Source of the DNA: Myoxocephalus aenaeus
Lineage: Eukaryota > Chordata > Actinopteri > Perciformes > Cottidae
DNA: 64,000 nt
Assembly: GCA_038501785.1 (NCBI GenBank)
Contig: JBAMJR010000025.1
Coordinates: 2,276,001-2,340,000, forward strand
Reading direction: 5' to 3'
This document shows, piece by piece, positions 36,562 through 48,311 of this stretch; the first letter of the stretch is position 1; every line of letters starts with the position of its first letter. Below the pieces are notes generated by a model. The model was not told the DNA's origin, did no database searches, and saw only the letters and a program-made list of their open reading frames with translations. Position numbers and translations under genes: made by a program.

Positions 36562-37051
36562 GAAGTGTGCAACGCGTTTTAACTTTTTAATAAAACTGAA
36601 ACTCGAGTGTTTGAGAAACTCCGTGTTTGAGTCGTCGTAGGAACCCCAATTAATTGCAATACTTGTGTTTAATTGTATGTATTTGGTCAGCAAAGTCTTG
36701 GAAAAAAATCACTTTTAAAATAAATGTTGATCATAACTATAAACAGCCAGCATGAGTATGAGCAAGGTGTATCAAGAAGGACTCGAGCGCTCCTGAGTTT
36801 AAAAAAAAGTATTATTCTGTGCCGTAACAACAACCCACAGACTAATAGAGCACCGATTTAGAAAGATTACAATCTAAAGCATCGACATCTGCAACAATAA
36901 ACACAATCCAGCAAAGCATTGGCATGTTAGGAAGCATGTTCAGTCAAAGACACGTGTTTTTCGGTAAAAAAAATGGAAAAAGTGTCTGATCTAGTTGACC
37001 CTACTATCAAAATGATCAGCTGTTTCCGCATGTGCTGTATAACGCGGTCTA

Positions 37052-37090
37052 TGTGTGTGTGCGTGTGCGTGCATGCGCTTGCGTGTGCGT

Positions 37091-37140
<50 letters not shown>

Positions 37141-37765
37141 TGGGGTGTTCCGACCCGGAGGTGAGGCGGATGTATTTCTCCCTCCAGCTGCCTCTGGATT
37201 GAGAGTATGAGAGACTCGCCGTGTAAAAACTGTATTTCACATTATTAATGCTGTCAGTTTACTCGCTGCACACCTTAAGAGCACCCGCGGGTGTTCGGCA
37301 CGGAGGGATCTGCTTCATGAGATCAGTTCCCACAGCACTGTGGTTCATCTTCTAAACTATTGCAGGTTCAGCTTTACTTATCGTCACCATCAATTTTGTT
37401 TGTCGGCGCGCCGAATTATTGAAGCGGGAAAAATAAGTGCTTGACCCTGGTGACCTGGTGGAAACAGAGAGGAGTGAGGCGGGGAAGCCTCAAAGTCTGT
37501 TTGATATGTGGAACACACGCGTACATTTAGTCCTTGTTACTGCTCTGAACTCATATTGTGCCAGGTCCGACGCGCTGTGGTGTGTGTGTGTGTGTGTGTG
37601 TGTCTGTGTGTGTGTGTGTGTGTGGCATTTGGAGACAATCAGAGGCGTCGCAGCTGGTGTCTCGTACTCGCACACCAAATGTGAGCCTGTCAGACTCGGT
37701 ACAAACGACAGAGAACGAGCACAACGGGGGGTTGGCGATAGCAGGAGAGATGACACACCTGCCCA

Positions 37766-37841
<76 letters not shown>
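37052..37841. repeat. Three (TG)n microsatellites
   Basis: TG-rich runs at 37052-37139 (with GCGTGC variants at the left), 37577-37624 and 37767-37841. Open frames of up to 253 codons across this stretch on both strands are driven by the TG/CA repeats and are not genes. Confidence 0.95.
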
Positions 37842-37842
<1 letters not shown>

Positions 37843-38084
37843 GTTTCCACCCTCCTGGCTGCCAGACCGGAGCAGCCGCTCCACCTGACACATTCAGAGG
37901 GACATGTGAGCGGACCCAGTGTGACAGGTGAACATGGGCACATTTACACCTGAGTGCGGTCTTGCAGTACTGTGCAGTCATTTCTACACACACTCTGTGT
38001 GTCCGTCCAAACTGCTGGGCAGGTTTGCTGGTTTGAACACAAGTGGCAGGCGTGTAACTCCACCCGTGCCCTTGACCCCTCCCC

Positions 38085-38219
38085 TCTTCCTTAGTCAAGG
38101 CCTGCCTCCCCTCACTCTCCCCTCTCATCACAAACATCATCAACTCCTCACTGTCCTCTGATCTCATTGATCTCAGCGCCGCCTTCGACACGATCAACCA
38201 CTCCATTCTGCTCTCACGT
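38085..38219 (+). pseudogene. L2/CR1-like LINE reverse transcriptase scrap with internal deletion
   Basis: One plus-strand frame reads SSLVKACLPSLSPLITNIIN and then, directly after NSSLSS, LIDLSAAFDTINHSILLS (RT motif A). In intact relatives these two parts lie roughly a hundred codons apart, so the middle is deleted. The reading ends at 38219, where a 28-bp minisatellite begins. It is a dead fragment. Confidence 0.75.
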
Positions 38220-38220
38220 C

Positions 38221-38588
38221 CACCTGCTAACTCCTGCTCCCTACCCTTCACCTGCTAACCCCTGCTCCCTACCCTTCACCTGTTAACCCCTGCTCCCTAC
38301 CCTTCACCTGCTACCCCCTGCTCCCTACCCTTCACCTGCTAACCCCTGCTCCCTACCCTTCACCTGTTAACCCCTGCTCCCTACCCTTCACCTGCTAACC
38401 CCTGCTCCCTACCCTTCACCTGCTAACCCCTGCTCCCTACCCTTCACCTGCTAACCCCTGCTCCCTACCCTTCACCTGTTAACCCCTGCTCCCTACCCTT
38501 CACCTGCTAACCCCTGCTCCCTACCCTTCACCTGCTAACCCCTGCTCCCTACCCTTCACCTGTTAACCCCTGCTCCCTACCCTCCACT
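38221..38588. repeat. 28-bp minisatellite, 13 copies, with higher-order pattern
   Basis: The unit is CACCTGCTAACCCCTGCTCC plus CTACCCTT. Copies 3, 6, 10 and 13 carry CACCTGTTAA instead of CACCTGCTAA, giving blocks of 3, 3, 4 and 3 units, a sign that multi-unit blocks were duplicated. It starts right at the end of the RT scrap and probably grew from LINE sequence. Confidence 0.94.
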
Positions 38589-38729
38589 ACATGACTCATT
38601 CCGTTGCAGCTTCTCCAGTTTTCTTTTGTACCAAACATGTTCTGTTCATTTGTTTTGTTTGCTCTTTTTGTCTTTTTTTTGTTTTGTTCTGTTTGTCTCT
38701 GAGTATTCAGAAAAGCTCTATATACAATT

Positions 38730-38734
<5 letters not shown>

Positions 38735-38766
<32 letters not shown>
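38735..38766. repeat. (ATT)n microsatellite
   Basis: About ten ATT units; a GGGACCCGAAAA direct repeat follows at 38778-38801. Confidence 0.95.
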
Positions 38767-38768
<2 letters not shown>

Positions 38769-39130
38769 GGACTGCAGGGACCCGAAAAGGGACCCGAAAA
38801 GGGGGGCAGAAGAGAAAACCGTGTCTGAACGTGTGTTGTTGACTGAGCAGAGATGACATTAAATGAGAAAAAGCTGATCTGCAGGAGAATAAATATTTGA
38901 GGGAATATGTATTGAGCAATAAATGAGCCTGACTGCGTCGTATTCCATTCCATCCGCCTGGATTTTGTGCTTTTACACAAATAAAGACGTTTCCACCATA
39001 AATTGGTGCAGAAAAAATGTATGAGAATGCAAGAAAAGTAGTTTGATGCTCAAACCTTTATGGGGGAGGATCCCACCTTGTTAAAAGGTGTCCTCCTCCA
39101 TGTAGAGACCAAACCCACGCCTTTGCAACA

Positions 39131-39140
39131 TCATCCTCAT

Positions 39141-39215
<75 letters not shown>
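39131..39215. repeat. Compound (ATC)n(CAG)19 trinucleotide repeat
   Basis: About nine ATC units run into 19 uninterrupted CAG units (39159-39215). The frames over it (poly-His/Gln, poly-Ala/Asp, poly-Leu/Met) have no non-repeat protein context that I recognise, so there is no support for a polyglutamine gene. Confidence 0.96.
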
Positions 39216-39218
<3 letters not shown>

Positions 39219-39540
39219 CATGCCCTGCGGCTTCTGAGCACGGATGGTTTTCCCGTGTGGCGTCTGGTCCTCTGTGGTCACACATAACCAACTGCTTGTT
39301 GTTGTTCGGTCGGATGAGAGAAGAGCGAGGAATTAAAAGTCTGAATGAGATCGGCGTCTAAGTGACGGATGAGGTCTCCCTGCCAGCGCCTCCAATCACA
39401 GTTATTTGAAATATTCGTGGATCCCGAGGCCAGGACACAAGAGAGAAGAAACAAGGCAGCGGAAGAGAAGAAGAAAAAAGGAGTGAGTCACGAGGAGGAT
39501 AAAAAGAGAAGAGAAGAGTGAGAAGAAAAAATGAAGGGGA

Positions 39541-39780
39541 AACACTTCTAGAAGAGAGAAGGCAGTACGCTGCTCTATGACCTGCTTTTGATCTGTTTTT
39601 ATTTATTCATTTTCATTATTTGTTTTATTGTGTTTTTTACTGCTCCATCTTTTAATGTGTATTTTACTGTGTCTTAACTGTTATTGTCAGTCTGGTTCTA
39701 ACACGTGTTTTCCTGACTCCTGTACAGCACGTTGTGACCTTTGTCTGTGAAGACTGCTTTATAAATAAACTTACTTACTT
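39541..39780 (+). mobile_element. LINE 3'-end fragment
   Basis: T-rich sequence ends GCACGTTGTGACCTTTG ... CTGCTTTATAAATAAACTTA then a short (CTTA) tail. This matches the teleost LINE 3' UTR pattern GCACTTTGTGACC ... GCGCTATATAAATAAA. No coding part remains. Confidence 0.65.
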
Positions 39781-39955
39781 TAATGAGAGAGTGTGGAGGA
39801 GAGTGTTGTGTTAAAAAATAAAGAGACAAAAGAGACAAAAGGAGAAAAGCATACAGGTCCACATATGGAACCCTGAGATGAACAGAGGATGATGGAGAGC
39901 AGGTCCAGACTGCTGTGGGCAGGAAGGAGGACAGGACTTCCCTCTGACCTCCAGG

Positions 39956-40095
39956 AGGCTCTGGAGCCAAGAGCCGCTTCATGGACCAGGAGGTTCTGGA
40001 GCCAGGAGCCGCTTCATGGACCAGGAGGTTCTGGAGCCAGGAGCCGCTTCATGGACCAGGAGGTTCTGGAGCCAGGAGCCGCTTCGTGGCCCAGA
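39956..40095. repeat. 35-bp minisatellite, 4 copies
   Basis: Copies start at 39956, 39991, 40026 and 40061; the unit begins AGGTTCTGGAGCCAGGAGCC and ends CATGGACCAGG. Very uniform apart from the first and last units, so recent. Confidence 0.95.
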
Positions 40096-40843
40096 AACCA
40101 GGACTGAATCCTCTGCAGTGACTCATCACAGTGAAACCCTCTTCTCCTAGAGTCTGCTTTCTGTACTTGCTTTGGGTTCAAGTAGCGTGGCCCTCTGAAG
40201 GCCCGTCATAGTCCTGCCCCTCTTCATGGTCCATGGTCGTCACGCTCCTCAAAGCTCTGATGACCTTTGACCTCTCCTCTCCAGGCAGATCAAAGCCTCC
40301 GCTCCAGCGCCGTGGACTCCTTCTGTCAAGGGGGTTCCCCGTTGCTGCGTTCTTCAAACTGAATCACGTCCTCCTCTCGTCGCTCTTCTACCGAGAGCGT
40401 CACGGAGGTCGAGGCCCCTGGGGCCCCTGGGGCTCCCGTCAGCGGAGTGTACGCGCTAGTGCATGATGGGATGGACAGGCAACTAGCAGGATGAAAAGGC
40501 TGTTATCATCCAAACACCGATACGACACCAGAGGACGAGGACGAACTCTGAGCATGTTCACGAGATCCTTCCCTGAACCTGAAACTGAATTATATATATA
40601 TATGTATATATATATTAATTTCTTGTTATTTTTGTGTGTTTTATTGCATAATAGAAAACGAGATGGTACATCTCAAGGTGTCAACAATGAGAAGCACCAG
40701 TTTTTAAAACTAAGAAATCTGTGATGTGGTTTCCCGTCACTCAGTCAACGTCTGGTTTAGACAATGAGTTTAAAATCTCATCATGAGACTTCTGAAATGA
40801 AAATGTGCTTCTTTGTACTTTGGGCGGATTACAAATCACACAC

Positions 40844-40876
40844 GGATCAGATCAGATCCCTAATCTGATCTGATCC
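40844..40876. repeat. 14-bp-arm inverted repeat
   Basis: GGATCAGATCAGAT at 40844-40857 and its exact reverse complement at 40863-40876, spacer CCCTA. Confidence 0.9.
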
Positions 40877-40959
40877 TTCCTTTGGGATCTTTTCATCCCG
40901 CAATCCAGCCGCGGATCTTCATAGAGCCGATCTTTCTATGATTGTAACGGCAATACTTA

Positions 40960-40963
<4 letters not shown>

Positions 40964-41030
<67 letters not shown>

Positions 41031-41387
41031 CGTGCGTGTGTGCGTGTGCGTGTCTGAGCTAATGTTCCCCTCCCTCAGGCTCACCGCCTTGTCCTCGCTG
41101 TCCTTTGGGTTTTTCTTGTCACATCTCACACCTGCAGTGCATTTTACATCCCTGCCGGCGTGCATTGGGGTTAATTAAAAAAAGGGATGCCAGATGTTGC
41201 GGGCGACAGACATCTATTGTTTCTGTAGTAAGCAGGTCGGCGGTGCGTTGACGGTCCCCGGAGGAAATCTCCCGTTTTGCCTTAAAACAAGAGAAACATT
41301 TGCTAGAGACGGTTTTAGAAACACTCATCGTGATTTGTTACTCACTTTAAAAGAGACTTCCTCCTCTGTGGGGGCGGTAGCGAGGGT

Positions 41388-41431
<44 letters not shown>

Positions 41432-41448
41432 ACACACACACACACACA
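40964..41448. repeat. (TG)n and (CA)n microsatellites
   Basis: TG run at 40964-41052 (right end with CGTGCG variants) and CA run at 41391-41448. Confidence 0.96.
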
Positions 41449-42380
41449 AGTATTGGGGGGAAAACGCTGCCTCACATATTAATGAAGTACTAATGATCTT
41501 AATTCATTCAAAAAGCCAAATGAAAGACTAAGAGGAACTATAAATGACGTAAGACGGACCAAGTGGATCACGTTGGAAAGCTCTTCTTCATCATTCACTG
41601 CATCAGAGCTGAGAGAGGAAAAGAGATTTACATTCAACCACCAAGGTGTTTATTTGGTGCTCGGGTCAAATACCGTGGGAAAGCAGGACTCACACAGAAA
41701 CCCACGGAATCTAAATGTTCAGTAAATACATCTATCGCCGCTTATTGAATGATTGCGTTGGGTTTTGAAATGGAGCAATGCGTGGACCTCACCACCCGCG
41801 ATGCCTTCATGTACTTCTGGAGAAAGCAACTGTTTGCTAGCTGTGACACGTTTGAGTTTCAGTGCCGCGTCGTGATGAAGACCAGAATGACCAGATACTA
41901 ACCGAGGGAAACAGATCCACCAGTTCTTTGTGTTGTCTGGGTTTTCTTTGTTCTCCTTCTCGTAGCAGAAAGTTTGTTGTAACTTTAGCTCTCAGTTCCC
42001 CTTCAAACAATTATATAAAACTAAATATAAATGTCTTGAATTTGACTCTGAGTCATATTTCTCAGCAGGATCCCTCTCCAATATGTAACATTCATTGTGA
42101 GTATGAAATGTCTTTCATTTTGAATTGGCTCAACGCCGCACGTCAGACATGATGTTGTTCCTGTAATTCTTATAATTCAACTTAAAAGAGTGAACTGTGG
42201 AAAGAGAGCTTGGTATGTGAAGAAGGAGCGTTTCTTCTCAGGGTGCCGCGTCACCGGTTTAAAGACTCTGACTATAGTCTTCCAGTAGGACGAGGTCTGA
42301 CAGCAGAAACGCTTCCCTCACAGACACCGTTCTGATGTAGTCAAGAGTGAGAGGGGCTCTTTGAGAGCCTCTCCAGGGGT

Positions 42381-43244
42381 TCACCTGTGAGGCTACACAT
42401 GTGAGGATACACCTGTGAGGCTACACATGTGAGGATACACCTGTGAGGCTACACATGTGACCTGTGAGGATACACATTACACCTGTGGAGGCTACACCTG
42501 TGGAGGCTACACCTGTGACCTGTGAGGCTACACATTACACCTGTAGAGGCTACACCTGTGAGGCTACACCTGTGAGGCTACACCTGTGACCTGTGAGGCT
42601 ACACCTGTGACCTGTGAGGCTACACCTGTGAGGCTACACCTGTGAGGCTACACCTGTGATCTGTGGAGGCTACACCTGTGAGGCTACACCTGTGAGGCTA
42701 CACCTGTGGAGGCTACACCTGTGACCTGTGAGGCTACACATTACACCTGTGGAGGCTACACCTGTGACCTGTGGAGGCTACACTTGTGACCTGTGAGGCA
42801 ACACCTGTGAGGCTACACATTACACCTGTGGAGGCTACACCTGTGGAGGCTACACCTGTGACCTGTGAGGCTACACATTACACCTGTAGAGGCTACACCT
42901 GTGAGGCTACACCTGTGACCTGTGAGGCTACACCTGTGAGGCTACACCTGTGGAGGCTACACCTGTGACCTGTGAGGCAACACCTGTGAGGCTACACCTG
43001 TGAGGCTACACCTGTGACCTGTGAGGCTACACCTGTGAGGCTACATCTGTGACCTGTGAGGCTACACCTGTGAGGCTACACCTGTGGAGGCTACACCTGT
43101 GACCTGTGAGGCTACACCTGTGAGGCTACACCTGTGACCTTTGAGGCTACACCTGTGAGGCTACACCTGTGGAGGCTACACCTGTGACCTGTGAGGCTAC
43201 ACCTGTGACCGCTACACCTGTGACCTGTGAGGCTACACCTGTGG
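42381..43244. repeat. ~860-bp minisatellite of CACCTGTG E-boxes
   Basis: A 14-bp unit GAGGCTACACCTGT is mixed with 15-bp (GGAGGCTACACCTGT) and 7-bp (GACCTGT) variants and with CACATTA spacers, about 60 units in all. Almost every unit carries the E-box CACCTG (CAGGTG on the other strand), the core bound by Snail/ZEB-type repressors and some bHLH factors. Binding is not shown. Short frames over it (EATPVTCEATPV) are artefacts. Confidence 0.95.
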
Positions 43245-44040
43245 AGGAGCCAGAGAACCACAGAGAGGACGGGGACAAGTTTTCATCTGGGCTTATTTCT
43301 CAAATGACTTTATTTTGTACATTTTGTCTCTGGCCTGAGCTTAGCATAGCGACTGGAGGGAGGGTCTGCTAGCTAAACTATCTCTGTCCATAGTAAATAT
43401 TTATATATATGACTTCTATAAAGCTGCCTCGGTTGTCCACCAATTCAACGAATCTTCATGCAACAGTTCATATGATAATTTTTGAGGTGTTTTCCTACAA
43501 GAGCCACCAACTTTCATCATTTTCCACGCGTTACATGCACACAGTCTTCCCAAAAAAATCTTCACAGGAAACAACTCAGTTAGATTTAGGCAACAAAATG
43601 GATGGAATTACTACGGAATTGCCGTTACGGAAGTATGCAAGTTACGTGACAAAAAATGAGTTTTTTAATTAAACGTCTCGACATCTGTTGGAAAGATTGC
43701 CATTAAATGTCCCTTTGGGGGACCCTTAGCTTCTCATGTAGCGCCATCTTCTGGTCTGAGTTGTAACGTGTCCAGTACTTTGTGAGTGCCATTAACTTTG
43801 GAAACCAAAGCAACCAAATAAAATCAGTCTTTGCTGATTAGCACGTGTTAGAACACTACACGCTAAACTAAGATGGCGAACACGGTCAACATTATGCTGA
43901 ACATCAGCGTGTCGAATCTGTCGCTGTGAGCATGCTAACGTTAGCATTTAGTGAGTGGTTAGCGTTGGGTCCTGTTTGACTTTGAGCCTGCGTTCCCTCT
44001 TTATGCTAAGCTAAGCTAACCAGCGCCGCAGATGATATTG
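43245..44040. repeat. Decayed teleost GTTAGC-rich dispersed repeats
   Basis: GAGCTTAGCATAGCGACTGG near 43335, AAGATGGCGAACACGGTCAA ... GAGCATGCTAACGTTAGCAT at about 43871-43950, and TATGCTAAGCTAAGCTAACC near 44002 are all parts of common teleost interspersed repeats. No coding content. Confidence 0.55.
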
Positions 44041-45683
44041 ATATACTGTAAATCTTCTCATCTCACTCTCAGAAAGAGTGTCATTCCCCAAATGGTCAAC
44101 TAATCCGTTGATGTTCATTCCTCTCCTCACTTTACTTGAGTCCTTTACTCCTCCTTCCCTCCCATCTCCTCCCTCATCTCCTCCCTTTACTCTCTCCTTA
44201 CTTTCCTCTCCAGCTGCAAAAGCTCCATAAAGTCGCGGGGTCTCCAGTTGCTCCTCCTGAACCCTGGGAACAGGAGATAAGGAGGTGGAGGAGGTAGAGC
44301 CCCTCCTCGGGGTCTTTTCTCTCTCGCTCGCTCAACCCTAAACCCTATGATCTCCCTCTTCGCCCACTTTCTCCTTCGCTTCCCTGCAATATACAGACAT
44401 TCTCTCCGCTACTTGTCTCCTTGTATTTCCCGTCCCTCCATATCTATGTCCCGTCTCTCTCTCTCTCCTCTCTAATCATGGCTGTGCCCTCGTGCAGTGA
44501 GCTGTGTGATGCTTCAAAAGAGAAACAGTAAGTCTACTTTTCTCCCGATGGCGACGTCTTTCTTGCTGAGACGTTGCAGCAAAAAACTTCAGCAGGGGAG
44601 GAAAACAAGAGAGGGAGAATAAAGATGAGAAGACAAAGAGAGAAATTAAACAGAAAACTAAAACTAAAAACTAAAAAGAGAGAGAGAGGAAATCCAGAAT
44701 GGGAGCAAAGAGCGTGGCCACGTGTTTGATGTCAGAGCGTGAGCTCACATGTCAGAGAGGCGAGTGGACGGGTCGTCTTTGTTGCAGAACACATCTGAAT
44801 AAATCATAAAAAGAGAAGCCGTCTTCCTTCGAGGCCTTTCTGGCGTTGGTGTGCAATCATTTCGTGTTATTTCAATATTTCATCCCTCACTGTTGTTGAT
44901 GGAAAGATCAGATAATGCCAACGGCACTTCTGATGTGTAGAATATGTGAACGTGTGCACGTCAAAGACTTTTGAAGAACTTCACAAGGCATCGTATGGAG
45001 CCATGAGAGGAGAGTGAGAAACTCATGTTCTGATGAATAATCCTATTCTGATCTCATTAGTTGTTTTGCTTCTGTGTTTATGATTTAAGAACAGGTAGAG
45101 ATACAACAGTTTATGTTTCAGGATCATTTTTCCAAATTCCAAATGTTTTTCATTGTAATGCTCATTTTGGCCACAAGGACTGACTGTAGTGATGAGTAGT
45201 GTAATAATAATTACAGCAACAAACGCAACAATGAGTCTAAAACTAAATGTCCCGCCAAAGCTTTCCCCCTGAAGTCATAAACGAAGGACAAACGAGGATT
45301 AAGGACAGATGTCACCAACGCTTCCTCTTTCTTACAGAGACGTAAACAAACCAAACACAAATCCCTCAAACGCAGCAACAGACCTGGAAACACCATCTGG
45401 GTAATGCCTTTTGTTCCACCAGAGCAAAAATAAGGGTTTAGCCCGTTAAACTAGTACTTACTGTAATGGAAATTTAATTAACCTTATCAATCTCCTTTAG
45501 AGAAAACAAATTTCCACCACACTTACACTCACGTAGCATTCCATGCTAACTACCTCTGCCCACGCGCCCAGGAGTTTAAAGTAAGCACAGGACATATTAC
45601 ATCCCACACTCTCTGGGTTCTTCTATCTGCTGCTGAGCGTTTACAACCGAACACGCCGCTCTACCGGCTTTGAAAAGCAGACA
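44041..45683. other. Unique-looking tract, no gene recognised
   Basis: Pyrimidine-rich around 44110-44230 and 44320-44470, purine-rich around 44590-44690. No gene, no element recognised. Confidence 0.5.
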
Positions 45684-45735
45684 TGTAAGTCGCTTTGGAT
45701 GAAAGCCTCAGCTAAATGAAATGTCATGTACTAAT
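45684..45735 (+). mobile_element. Teleost SINE/LINE 3' tail fragment
   Basis: GTAAGTCGCTTTGGATGAAA followed by GCCTCAGCTAAATGAAATGT is close to the well-known teleost retroposon tail CGCTTTGGATAAAAGCGTCT with GCTAAATG. The upstream body is too worn to delimit. Confidence 0.65.
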
Positions 45736-45802
45736 GTTCTTTCCCATCGCCTGTAAAGGCGTCAAAGACTGGCCTGTTCATTAGGAGAGTCGGCAGGCTG
45801 GG

Positions 45803-45805
<3 letters not shown>

Positions 45806-45848
<43 letters not shown>
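45806..45848. repeat. (TA)n microsatellite
   Basis: About 21 TA units. Confidence 0.96.
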
Positions 45849-45850
<2 letters not shown>

Positions 45851-46881
45851 TTTTGTTAAAGTCAAACAGTGAACGCACGTAAATACACCCTTGTTTTCTC
45901 CTTAAATAAATAAGTCTTATCTGAGGGATTATTCTCCTTATTCTCGCTATCATGGACAGACATAAAATTAAAATAAATTGTAAGAACTTCAAGATAAATC
46001 TGTCTACCATAAAATATGCAGAGGTTGTTTGTTTGTTTTGCTTCTGTTTATCCAAGCATTACTGATAGCAACACACCTTTAATTAACTGCATCTGAAAAC
46101 ATTATGTCACAGATTTAATTATTTTGTGTGCAGAGATCTGTCAATCAATTAATGAATTCATTATTTTGTGAAAAAATACTTTTTGTTGTTGTTGTACATT
46201 AGCACTTTATTATGACGCCCACAATGGTACCACTGAACTCAAGCATTGGAAACACATGTTAAGTGCTCATTAATATACAGCATTGCCTCCTCCATGTTTC
46301 ATGTTAACACTTATACTTGATTATCTGTTTGTAGACCAGCCTTCACTCACCGGCAGGAGGAATTATATCTGTTGACAAATACATTGACTTACACCTATAG
46401 TTGTGAGTTAAACCATTGATTATTGATATGCTGCCTATAAATGCTAAATATGCTGTTTTAGGGATACATGTTGCCAGGTAATAGTTTTACTCTCATCAGG
46501 AGGACGAGTCTTCACGAGACACAACAAACCTGAGAGGTTCACCAGATGTTTGCTGGGGAAATGAACCAGTAACGTCCTGAAAAAGAATCCTTCCATGCCG
46601 AGGTTACACGTTGGAACCACAGCCAACCGGAGGAAAACAATCCAGTATACGCTTTACTTTATTATTCCCCCTAGTCCAGGCCTTGCCTTGCCTCTTTGCC
46701 TGGTTTCTTTTTTTTTTCTTTTAAAATCTTTTTATTGATTTTGCAAATACTTTAGACAGAGAGGTAGGACAGGATTACCCCTCCAAAAAAGTGGGATATA
46801 CAGAATAGTGCATTCAGTTGTAAGTCTCTTGGAGGTAGTGTTTGTGTTTTTTTTAATGTGAGTGTTCGCTTCGCTTGAGTT
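45849..46881. other. Unique-looking AT-rich tract, nothing recognised
   Basis: No gene or clear element. The CCCTAGTCCAGG at 46669-46680 was considered as a left hAT boundary but does not pair well with the right terminus. Confidence 0.5.
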
Positions 46882-47289
46882 CAATACGGTATTTCACAAG
46901 TCACCAGCGCCGCCCTGAATAAAAGAGCCAGATATGCAACACTGATTGAAAACCTGCACGAAAGCTTTGTGACCTGGTTCCACGATCTACAACTGAAAAG
47001 GTCACAGATTACATTCCTCGTTGACCCATTTAATGCGGAGACGGACTGTTTGAAAGCACCGCTAGTCACAGATGAGGCCGCGGCTGAGTTGGAGATGATC
47101 GATCTTTGTGAGGAGGACCAACTGAAACCTGCTTTAAGGGAAGGGACCATTGAGTTCTGGAAAAGTGTGCCAATGGAAAAATACCCCAATGTCAAACGGG
47201 CTGCGCTTAAGATACTGTCAATGTTTGGGTCAACATACGTCTGCGAGTCTGTATTTTCTACCCTGAAACACATGAATTTTAAACATAAA
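46882..47289 (+). pseudogene. hAT transposase, C-terminal dimerisation region, truncated
   Basis: One plus-strand frame is open from 46882 without a start codon. It reads AALNKRARYATLIENLHESF, then DEAAAELEMIDLCEEDQLK, FWKSVPMEKYPNVKRAALKI and FGSTYVCESVFSTLKHM. This is the conserved C-terminal hAT dimerisation pattern, close to the domesticated GTF2IRD2/ZBED-type proteins. The N-terminal zinc finger and catalytic core are missing. After KHK at about 47289 the frame leaves the family and soon enters a (CT)n run. The lost end of the protein lies 610 bases downstream at 47900-47995. Confidence 0.85.
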
Positions 47290-47347
47290 TTCGACATACT
47301 TTCGAAATTGTCTAAACGGCATTCATACAACAACACAATACTGCCTG

Positions 47348-47380
<33 letters not shown>

Positions 47381-47899
47381 ACTAAACATGACAAACGTCA
47401 GTAAACAGCTGGACAAGGCTTTGAAATCACGGATTTCGTGAGTTTTTTGTTTATTTATTTTTTTAGGAAACGTCAGACCAGTTGCGACGTAATGTTTTCA
47501 GCGGCGCTAATGTTGTGGTTAATTTATCACCAAACAACGTCGGGGGATTGAACAAACACGTCATTACCTGTTTGTCTGATGCTGCGGGTCAGAGCAGGAG
47601 TAGCTGCACCTGTTTGGCGCTCAGCACTGCATGAGCACTACGTGAGGAGGAGGGAGGGGCGTGGCGGGGGCTTGTGAGCGCCGCGGAGCATGTCGGGGCG
47701 AAATTCTCACAAGAACTCCAATAAATGCCCCGTCAGATATCAAAACACATTTGGGGGGAATTGATGACAGAGAGAGTCATTTGTATTCTTAAATACTAAT
47801 GAATGAAGAAAAAATTGGGCTCCAGCAGAAGGGGCACTTTTCTCATCCAGGGCAAAAGGGCAGGTTGAGCACCATAGGGGTCTATCTGTGCACGTGCCT
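47290..47899. other. 610-bp sequence interrupting the hAT transposase
   Basis: Contains a (CT)n run at 47351-47379 and a GC-rich patch around 47640-47700. No TIR pair or target duplication was found at the break, so it may be an insertion, or a rearrangement within the element. Its nature is unresolved. Confidence 0.5.
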
Positions 47900-47995
47900 G
47901 CCCATGTGAAAGAATTGCTTCGAGTGGCAACAACGGAATACAAGCCAGATTTGAAGAGGATTGTTCAAGGCAAGGAATGCCAGAAGTCCCACTAA
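47900..47995 (+). pseudogene. Last 31 codons of the hAT transposase
   Basis: The frame reads AHVKELLRVATTEYKPDLKR, a further run of basic residues, and a stop at 47993-47995. (L)LRVATT with a PD(L/F) is the usual hAT C-terminal tail, which in relatives follows the KHK...SVLTD region directly. It fits as the missing end of the copy at 46882-47289. Confidence 0.75.
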
Positions 47996-48311
47996 GCAAC
48001 ATGCATAGTAAAAAAAAAACACTATTGTAAATTATTATATTTTTGTTTGTTTACTTGGTTGAACTGAGAGTTTGTGTGTGTGAGACAGTGCACACAATGT
48101 TCATTGTTGAAAATGACTGGCCTGTGGTCTTACTGTAGGAGTCAATTTCTGTCATTATCATGTTGGTGTGTGATATTTACAATAAATCTGGCTGAGCAGA
48201 GGTCTGTGTGTGTGTGAGAGGAAGGGATGGGGTGATGTTCATGTGTGCCCATGTGTATGATGTGACTCTTTGCGGTAACACAGTAAAAAATGTGGCTCTT
48301 AGTCTCTGACT

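Noticed and set aside
37490..38251. 253-codon minus-strand frame
   Set aside because: A large share is His-Thr runs from CA repeats, and its ends lie in an RT scrap on the other strand. No family similarity.
39058..39291. Poly-Gln, poly-Ala and poly-Leu frames as a possible triplet-repeat gene
   Set aside because: All three frames are open only because of the trinucleotide period; no flanking protein domain.
42771..43372. Frames with EATPVTCEATPV repeats
   Set aside because: Direct translation of the E-box minisatellite.
46669..46680. Left end and target duplication of the hAT element (CCCTAGTC then CAGG)
   Set aside because: Only six of eight target bases match CCCTAGGT, and the following bases do not pair with the right terminus beyond CAGG.
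47740..48002. Two overlapping minus-strand frames of 67 and 68 codons as a gene
   Set aside because: They lie opposite the hAT transposase C-terminus and its interrupting DNA, and show no recognisable domain.
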